Positions 58,415 to 64,000 of a stretch of DNA of 64,000 bases are shown piece by piece. A model generated the notes under the pieces. The model made no database searches. It saw nothing but the letters and a program-made list of their open reading frames with translations, and was not told the origin of the DNA. Every line of letters starts with the position of its first letter. The first letter of the stretch is position 1. The position numbers and the translations under genes are program-made. This stretch comes from Limimaricola cinnabarinus (GTDB taxonomy: Bacteria > Pseudomonadota > Alphaproteobacteria > Rhodobacterales > Rhodobacteraceae), in NCBI RefSeq assembly GCF_002723615.1, contig NZ_KZ304951.1, positions 207,344 to 271,343 of the forward strand. The letters are read 5' to 3'.

Positions 58415-58459
58415 TTCCACCATGTAGGCAAAGCGATCAGCTACATCTGACGCGCAAGG

Positions 58460-59191
58460 CTATTCTACTACGGCCATGCAATCATTGAACATTGCAACGT
58501 CTTTGTGCTGTTCAAAGCGGGCAAAGCAATGGTCGAAAATAGGCGTGCAAGAAAGGTGGTTCGCGGGCGTACATCTGCTCATACCGCTTATCGCTACGGC
58601 GGCTCTTAACTCATGCCATGCCTGATCCTCGGGTGACACGGCAGCCGTGATTTGTATGGCATCCTCAACGGCATTGTGCAGCCCGGACAAATCCCAGCAA
58701 GTATCTTGCTGGCCACTGAATGTGAAAAACCTAGCGCAAAGCGTCTTACTATTCAGAATGTCACGAAACGTCCCTGCATACGCTGTCGGACCGTCGCCGT
58801 GCCAAATACTGCCAGTGACAGTTCGGCCGTCCGTGAAGCCCGTTTCCTTCGGGTTCAGCGTATCAGGCAGTTTGATGTCTGAGCCGCGACCTTCATTGCC
58901 ACGATACAGAGCTACCAAACCCGAACTTATCAAGCGTTCCGGGTTTTCTTCGGGAAGAGCTAAGTAGATACGAACCCGGCGGTCAACGTCACGATAAAAC
59001 CCAGCGACAAAGCCGTCCGGATTTTGACTGATAGCGATGGTTGTACGGTGGTCGGAAGGTGGCACAGGCCAGTTGTGAACGGACAGCCATTCATCTGCGA
59101 CAGCACTCGCAGCAGGAACAGCCACAAGGAATGCTGACAAAAGCCAGCGGGCCAAACCGCGTGGCCTTCGGCTGGCGTCTTGGGATGTCAT
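58460..59191 (-). CDS. Exported Cys-rich protein of unknown function
   Basis: 243 aa. Signal peptide (Arg-rich start, hydrophobic core, cleavage near AVA-DEW). Mature part begins WLSVHNWPVPPSDHRTT, is probably beta-rich in the middle, and has six cysteines in its last third (including SRCTPANHLSC and DHCFARF), suggesting disulfides in the periplasm. I do not recognise the family. Start at 59191 chosen on AAGGA 8 nt upstream; Met at 59212 is the alternative. GC is lower than in the core genome. Divergent from the XRE gene. Confidence 0.6.
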   Translation of the reverse strand: MTSQDASRRPRGLARWLLSAFLVAVPAASAVADEWLSVHNWPVPPSDHRTTIAISQNPDGFVAGFYRDVDRRVRIYLALPEENPERLISSGLVALYRGNEGRGSDIKLPDTLNPKETGFTDGRTVTGSIWHGDGPTAYAGTFRDILNSKTLCARFFTFSGQQDTCWDLSGLHNAVEDAIQITAAVSPEDQAWHELRAAVAISGMSRCTPANHLSCTPIFDHCFARFEQHKDVAMFNDCMAVVE

Positions 59192-59277
59192 TGAACGTGT
59201 CCTTGTTTGCATCTGAATTTTAGATATCCAGTTTTGAGAAATAGTCAACGCGCCCAGTGCAACAGCATGGGGCATTC

Positions 59278-59520
59278 ATGCCTAAAACTCTTGAAGATCA
59301 AAGGCATGATGCTTTTATCCACTATCTTGCCGAGAAGCGGGCCGAGGCAGGCTTGAAACAGGTGGAACTTGCGGAGAGGATGAAGGTCTATCAGTCCTTC
59401 ATCGCGCGGCTGGAAAGCGGTCAACGGCGCGTGGATGTGGTGGAACTGGTCAAGCTGGGCGAGGTTCTGGGCTTCGATCCGACCGAGATCGTGGGCAGGC
59501 TGGCGAAGATGTCGGACTGA
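59278..59520 (+). CDS. XRE-family transcriptional regulator
   Basis: 80 aa, a single Cro/C1-type helix-turn-helix: LKQVELAERMKVYQSFIARL with VELVKLGEVLGFDPTEIV. Size and fold resemble controller proteins of R-M systems and small phage repressors. It ends 126 nt from the stop of the convergent res gene and diverges from the exported-protein gene by 86 bp. Target unknown. Confidence 0.85.
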   Translation: MPKTLEDQRHDAFIHYLAEKRAEAGLKQVELAERMKVYQSFIARLESGQRRVDVVELVKLGEVLGFDPTEIVGRLAKMSD

Positions 59521-59537
59521 GCCTGCACCGACCCCGG

Positions 59538-59573
59538 CTTATTTGCCCCAGTAATCTTATTTGCCCCAGTAAT
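59538..59573. repeat. 18-bp perfect tandem duplication
   Basis: CTTATTTGCCCCAGTAAT occurs twice head to tail at 59538-59555 and 59556-59573. The second copy continues into GGGG, making a CCCC/GGGG hairpin at 59564-59577 between the convergent XRE and res stops. Confidence 0.85.
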
Positions 59574-59645
59574 GGGGAACCATTCCTTAGACCATCAGTC
59601 CCGCACACATAGGCAGGTCCAGACATATAGACAGGCAAGATCAGA

Positions 59646-62276
59646 CTATACGTCCAGCGCCTCAGTCTCGAATGCGGCTTTGAAGTCGGTATTGGTCTGC
59701 CCCGTCTCATTGAAGAAGGGCAGTCCAAGAACGGTATAGTCACGGCCTTGGAAAACCGTTTCAAGTCGGGCCTTGGTTTTCACTTGCTCAAGAAAGCCCT
59801 GCTTCCAGTCGTCTTGCGGGCGCAACTGGTCGCCCTTCGGCTCGATGAATAGCTGCAAGATCGTGCTGGCTTCCTCGTCCTTCTTCCTCAAAAACAGAAC
59901 GAAGTCGGGTTCAAAGGCGCGTCCGGTGTCGAAGTCGTACAGCTTCACCGCCTTCTCGTTCCGCAGCAGGTAGAAGTCATCATAAACGCCGCGCAACCAG
60001 GCTTCTTGATCGTGAATGTATTTGATGAAGTGCTTTTCCTGATCGGTCCCGTAGCTGTCGTCATAGGCGTGCCAGTCTTTGCCGCTCAGGTCGATCTGGT
60101 CCAGCCCTGGAACGTTGCTTTCGGTCCAGCTTTGCCCGGTCTCGCCTTCGATCCGCAGTTTCAGCACCTTGTCGGTGAAGCGGTCCTTGATGGGATAGGG
60201 CTTGAAGTCCTTGGTGCCGATATACTCGACACTTTCGCGTTTCACGCCGCTTTCGATCTGGTGCAGAACGTATTGCGCGATGTCCAGCTTTTGCCGCGCA
60301 GTCAGGTTGTCTAAGTCATCGGGCAAGCCGCGTACGCTCACTATCACGCCGCCCAGATAGGTGACAGAGGTAACAAACTGTGAGGAGCTGGCAAGTTGCG
60401 GGAAGTAGTCGCGCAGGTTGGCGAAGTGGAAGAAGTCGTTGGCGTCCATCGCAAAGCCTAGAATGGCCCTGCCGAAATCGGCCAGCTTGAAGTCGCGGGA
60501 CACAGGTTCCTTGCTCGACGGTTTCAGCGTCAACTGTCCACCGCCAAAGGCAGAGGCTTCCGTCACCCGGCCTGTCATTAGGTTGGGATATGTGAACGGG
60601 CCTTCGATCTTGTAGGCGTCCAGCCCGGCCACACCGTCGCGCGGGTTGCGCACCCGATCATTCGTCCAGACGTATTCCCTCACATATAGGGAGGTTTGCT
60701 TGAAGCTGTCCTTAAGCCGTAGCCGCACCGTCCGGGCCGTGTCGTCCAGCATCCCGGTTTCACGCAGAGCGTTGCGGATGTCTTGGATGTACTTGGGATT
60801 GTGCGAGCAATGGTAATGCAGTTCCTCCAAGATGCGCAGGGGCGTGTCCACCGCACTGTCGTACTTGCGCTTTTCCCGTGCCGCGTCGGGCTGGTCTGGG
60901 GCTATGAAGGGAAAGTACCGCGCCCCGCGCCCGATCAACTGCGCCTCGGCCATCGTGGTCTTGCCCACCTTATTGGCCTTGCCGTCACGGGTATCGTACA
61001 GGCGCACGATGTCGAACAGGTTCAGCACGTCCCAGCCTTCGTTCAGCTTATCGACGGCAAAGATCACCCGTATCTCGTTGCCTCGGTCCTCCAAGGCGTT
61101 CAACTCGATCTGTCTGTTTTCCAAATCCTTGGGGTTGTTGACGTTCACCACCTTCTCGGGCGCAAAATCCCCCTGTAGCTCACGGGCGAAATCCGCGCCG
61201 CTCATGGCCCTTTCGTCCATGATGAAGGTAAAGGCCCGCGAAAGCGTTTCATCGCCCTCAGAGGCCGCCCTGAGCGCGTCCAGCGCCTCGCCCGTCAGCC
61301 CGGCCACCATCGCCGTAAACGCGGCCTCGTTATCGCCGCTGTCCTTGATCGTCTTCGACTTCATCAGGATCACCGGCTTGCAATGCAGCCCGTGCGACTC
61401 GGCCACCTTGCGGCGGTACTGGCTCAGAACCATCGCCTGCATCATCCGGGCCTCCGGCGGCAAATCGGCCTGCCGCAACTCGATGTCCTTGGAATAGCCG
61501 TCTTCCCGAAACTGCCGCAGCGAATAGTCGTACAGTATCTTGTCGGCATACTTCGCCCGGATCGCGTCATTGCTCAGGTCCACGGTCGCGGTAAACTCCA
61601 ACAGCATGTTCTCGGGATGCTGGCGGAAAATCTCGGATACCGTGCCTTCCCAACTGGCCTTTTCCTTCGCTTCGTCCTTGGTCAGCTTGTCCTTGCTCTT
61701 GGTCTCGGCGTTCAGGTGGTGCGCTTCGTCCGAGATCATCACCACCTTGTAGTCGCGGAAGTCCTCGATGGTGACTGCGTTCTCTTTCGGGGCCTGCATC
61801 CGGGTGTGCAGCCCTTGAATGGTGGTGAAGTGGATGTTGATCGCGTTCGTGTTCACCGCGTCGAAAGTGTCCACCGCGCGGATGTCCACGGGCTTGTCAT
61901 CAATCCGCACAGAGGGCGCGAACAGGTGCTTGGCCGATGCGGGGTTGAGGAAGTTTTCCTTCGTTTTCTCGATGATCTGGGCAGAGTTCACGAAGAACAA
62001 GAAGTTGCGGTAGCCGCGCCGGTAAAGGTCTAGGATCAGCGCCGCCATCAGCACCGTCTTGCCGCTGCCCGTGGCCATGTGGAACAGCAGGTGCGGCGCC
62101 TTGGGGCGTGCCTTGTATTTGTCCATGTAGATCAGCCAGCGCTCTAATGCCGTTCGCTGGTAGGGCCTTAGAGAGATATTGCTCGCCAGATTGTCTGTGA
62201 TTGCATCCGGGATAGCAGACTCAAGATCTGCAAACTCAATAGCGGCGTCGATGCGTTCGGTAAGGGTCTGACTCAT
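59646..62276 (-). CDS. Type III restriction enzyme, Res subunit
   Basis: 876 aa. SF2 translocase: Walker A MATGSGKT (about 67-74), DEAH at about 183-186, motif III FTATVDLS, motif VI QLIGRGARYFPF. Near the C-terminus a PD-(D/E)XK nuclease is visible as EPDFVLFL then LFIEPKGD (about 790-830). With Mod it cuts after meeting two inversely oriented unmethylated sites, using ATP. Its ATG overlaps the mod stop by 4 nt (ATGA). All key motifs are intact, so it is probably active. Confidence 0.93.
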   Translation of the reverse strand: MSQTLTERIDAAIEFADLESAIPDAITDNLASNISLRPYQRTALERWLIYMDKYKARPKAPHLLFHMATGSGKTVLMAALILDLYRRGYRNFLFFVNSAQIIEKTKENFLNPASAKHLFAPSVRIDDKPVDIRAVDTFDAVNTNAINIHFTTIQGLHTRMQAPKENAVTIEDFRDYKVVMISDEAHHLNAETKSKDKLTKDEAKEKASWEGTVSEIFRQHPENMLLEFTATVDLSNDAIRAKYADKILYDYSLRQFREDGYSKDIELRQADLPPEARMMQAMVLSQYRRKVAESHGLHCKPVILMKSKTIKDSGDNEAAFTAMVAGLTGEALDALRAASEGDETLSRAFTFIMDERAMSGADFARELQGDFAPEKVVNVNNPKDLENRQIELNALEDRGNEIRVIFAVDKLNEGWDVLNLFDIVRLYDTRDGKANKVGKTTMAEAQLIGRGARYFPFIAPDQPDAAREKRKYDSAVDTPLRILEELHYHCSHNPKYIQDIRNALRETGMLDDTARTVRLRLKDSFKQTSLYVREYVWTNDRVRNPRDGVAGLDAYKIEGPFTYPNLMTGRVTEASAFGGGQLTLKPSSKEPVSRDFKLADFGRAILGFAMDANDFFHFANLRDYFPQLASSSQFVTSVTYLGGVIVSVRGLPDDLDNLTARQKLDIAQYVLHQIESGVKRESVEYIGTKDFKPYPIKDRFTDKVLKLRIEGETGQSWTESNVPGLDQIDLSGKDWHAYDDSYGTDQEKHFIKYIHDQEAWLRGVYDDFYLLRNEKAVKLYDFDTGRAFEPDFVLFLRKKDEEASTILQLFIEPKGDQLRPQDDWKQGFLEQVKTKARLETVFQGRDYTVLGLPFFNETGQTNTDFKAAFETEALDV

Positions 62277-64000
62277 GCGTCCAGCCCATAGAAAGAGCGT
62301 GTAGCTCGGGCGTCTTCGTCGGAGATGTCAAAGTCCGCATCGCCAAGGGAGCCGAGATTGACATAAAGGTGGTTGGCATCAAGGCAGTCCATCAACACAC
62401 GCTTAGCCTCGTCCAGCGGAAGTGCTGCGAAGTCATCGGTATCGAAGGCGCTCAGGTCCACGTCATAGCGTAGATAGCCGGTGGCCTGCATGTCGGCATG
62501 GATGGTTTGCAGCGCGGCCATATCCGGGGCTGCTTCGATCCGGTCGGCAAAGGCAGAGTTTGAAGCCGCGAGTTCGGCATAAACAAACGATCCGCCGCCC
62601 TGCCACTCGATGGCTTTGGAAATGCCGCCCTGTTCGCCTTCGATGACTTTCTTAAGGCGTTCTGCGGTCAACTTGCGAACATAGTCCATTTGCTCAATAG
62701 CGAGCCATCGACGCTGCATCTTTGCCGCGACAGCGGCGAAAGTCCCGGAACCAACAAAGAAGTCAAGCACAAGGTCGCCCGGCGATGTAGTAACCTCAAT
62801 AATCCGCTGCATGAGTTTTTCAGGCTTGGGTGTCGGAAATGTGTCCCCTAACCCAAATGCCATTGCCTCACGCTTCGCATCTTGATTGTCGCCAGCAAAA
62901 CTTCGAAGCCAAAGCGTCTCAGGTACAATACCACTCTTTACTTCAGACAAGAACGACTTCTTCCTGGGCTTTTCCATCTCGTGATTTGGCCCCCACCACA
63001 ACCGCCCATCTTCAATGTTTTTCATTGTAGTTTCACGTTCGCTAGCCCACACTCTCGATCTTTCCGGCCAGACTTCTTTGCCAGTGCGAGGATGGGTGAT
63101 CGGATAGAAAAGATTGGGGCGCTCATCGGCGGTCTTGTTGCATGTGTAGACCACAGATTGCCAAGGTCCGCGCGGGTCGTTGTCAGGATTCTTGTAGTTC
63201 GAGAGTTGCCCCTCATCTCGCTCGACAGGGTTAAACCCCACTGACTGGATGTCTTTCACGAATACTAAGAGGTGATCGTGGCTTTGACTAAAACCAGTCG
63301 CATCATTTTGCTTTGCATATTTCTTCTGCCAGATAACATTCCCTATGAAGTTATCCCGGCCAAACAGCTCATCCATCAACACTTTAGCATAGTGTGCTTC
63401 GCCATCGTCCAAGTTGACGAATACTGTGCCATCGCGACTTAGCAACTCCTTCGCCACTTCCAGCCGGTTTCGCATGAAGGTCAGCCACGCTGAATGGTTG
63501 AAGCGATCATTATATCGGAAGCCGTCATTGCCGGTGTTATAGGGTGGGTCGATATAGATCAGCTTCACCTCACCCGAATACCGCTTCTTCAGCGAGTGCA
63601 GCGCCAGCAGGTTGTTGCCCTTGATAAGCAGGTTGTCATCCTGAGACACGTCCCCTACGGGCTTGGCCTTGCCCTCCGCCACGGCCTCGGCATCCCAGCG
63701 TTGCCACCCTGTCAGCACCTTGGGTTCGAACAGCCGCGTGATGTCGTCCGGGGCCAGCGTCGTGTTCCAGAACACTTCGTTGCGGCCCCGGTCCTCTTTC
63801 GTCATGCCGCCTTCCAGCACGCAATCCTTGTAGGGCCACGCCAGCACCACGTCACGCGACTGGCTCAGGTAGTCGCCGCGCCCGTCCGTCAGGCCGATGC
63901 GGTTCTTGAAGGCGGTGTAGCTGTCGGGAAGGAACGCCTTGTTGGACACGAAATCCTGAAACTTCACCTTGTCGAAGACCAGCGCGTCCGCCACCTCGGT
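62273..64000 (-). CDS. Type III DNA methyltransferase, Mod subunit (5' end outside window)
   Basis: At least 575 codons; the frame is open to base 64000, with a GTG at 63994 that is unlikely to be the start. Motif IV DPPYNTG comes before motif I DFFVGSGTFAA, the beta-class order of N6-adenine methyltransferases. The region between them holds the target-recognition domain and is distinctly AT-richer (about 40-47% GC by hand count at 63241-63420) than the ends of the gene. Mod methylates one strand of an asymmetric site and gives specificity to Res. Recognition site unknown. Confidence 0.92.
   Translation of the reverse strand, partial: TEVADALVFDKVKFQDFVSNKAFLPDSYTAFKNRIGLTDGRGDYLSQSRDVVLAWPYKDCVLEGGMTKEDRGRNEVFWNTTLAPDDITRLFEPKVLTGWQRWDAEAVAEGKAKPVGDVSQDDNLLIKGNNLLALHSLKKRYSGEVKLIYIDPPYNTGNDGFRYNDRFNHSAWLTFMRNRLEVAKELLSRDGTVFVNLDDGEAHYAKVLMDELFGRDNFIGNVIWQKKYAKQNDATGFSQSHDHLLVFVKDIQSVGFNPVERDEGQLSNYKNPDNDPRGPWQSVVYTCNKTADERPNLFYPITHPRTGKEVWPERSRVWASERETTMKNIEDGRLWWGPNHEMEKPRKKSFLSEVKSGIVPETLWLRSFAGDNQDAKREAMAFGLGDTFPTPKPEKLMQRIIEVTTSPGDLVLDFFVGSGTFAAVAAKMQRRWLAIEQMDYVRKLTAERLKKVIEGEQGGISKAIEWQGGGSFVYAELAASNSAFADRIEAAPDMAALQTIHADMQATGYLRYDVDLSAFDTDDFAALPLDEAKRVLMDCLDANHLYVNLGSLGDADFDISDEDARATRSFYGLDA

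Larger units (their letters stand above)
56719..64000. mobile_element. Integrated island, left part (tRNA-Ser site)
   Basis: Starts at the tRNA-Ser 3' end with a tyrosine recombinase. Base composition drops visibly relative to the flank. Cargo seen: an exported protein, an XRE regulator and a type III R-M system. No right boundary or repeated tRNA end was found before the window ends. Confidence 0.75.

Overview
The window is high-GC chromosomal DNA from an alphaproteobacterium, almost certainly a member of the Rhodobacteraceae. The evidence is gene content and order: the CtrA pathway genes ctrA, sciP and chpT; a DUF1476 protein of the F1-ATPase zeta (inhibitor) type; LpxI instead of LpxH in lipid A synthesis; the olsBA ornithine-lipid pair; the order rplU-rpmA-GNAT-GNAT-obgE-proB-proA; and codons ending mostly in G or C. 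Species cannot be fixed from the sequence alone.

Layout. (1) 1-7077: DNA repair and cell-cycle control. A 40-residue membrane microprotein lies behind a perfect alphaproteobacterial SOS box. It is followed by recG-ligA, then sciP-ctrA, all on the minus strand; mnmA points the other way. (2) 7133-19257: one long minus-strand envelope and growth cluster, pyrH-frr-uppS-cdsA-dxr-rseP-(40-aa membrane protein)-bamA-ompH-fabZ-lpxA-lpxI-lpxB. It couples isoprenoid, phospholipid and lipid A synthesis to outer-membrane protein assembly. (3) 19365-30405: housekeeping genes on both strands (miaA, ssb, anmK/tyrS, a Fur/Mur regulator, a DMT transporter, eno, tusA) mixed with membrane or exported proteins of unknown role (DUF1206, DUF998, DUF3179, PRC-barrel). 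(4) 30512-39343: rne with a long leader, the two-component pair dctB-dctD, then purC-purS-purQ and the zeta-like ATPase inhibitor. (5) 39494-49400: an MprF-like aminoacyl-lipid synthase, a homocysteine methyltransferase, an M32 peptidase, ctaA, trmJ, a ThiE-like protein, olsA/olsB, DUF3553 and chpT. (6) 49401-56467: proline synthesis, obgE, acetyltransferases, ribosomal proteins L27 and L21 (L21 carries a helix-hairpin-helix tail), a lipoprotein and a DUF2059-like protein.

(7) 56629-64000: a tRNA-Ser(CGA) gene followed directly by a tyrosine-recombinase integrase. This marks the left end of an integrated island whose base composition is visibly lower in GC. The visible cargo is an exported Cys-rich protein of unknown function, a small XRE regulator and a type III restriction-modification system (res and mod). 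The mod gene runs off the right edge, so the island is incomplete here.

The observations most worth follow-up are the SOS-box-controlled 40-residue membrane protein at the left edge (a candidate SidA-like division inhibitor), the DctD-like regulator that has lost the sigma-54 contact loop, the sciP-ctrA tandem with a CtrA-like box between them, and the low-GC target-recognition segment inside the type III methyltransferase. No CRISPR array, rRNA operon, insertion sequence or replication origin was seen.
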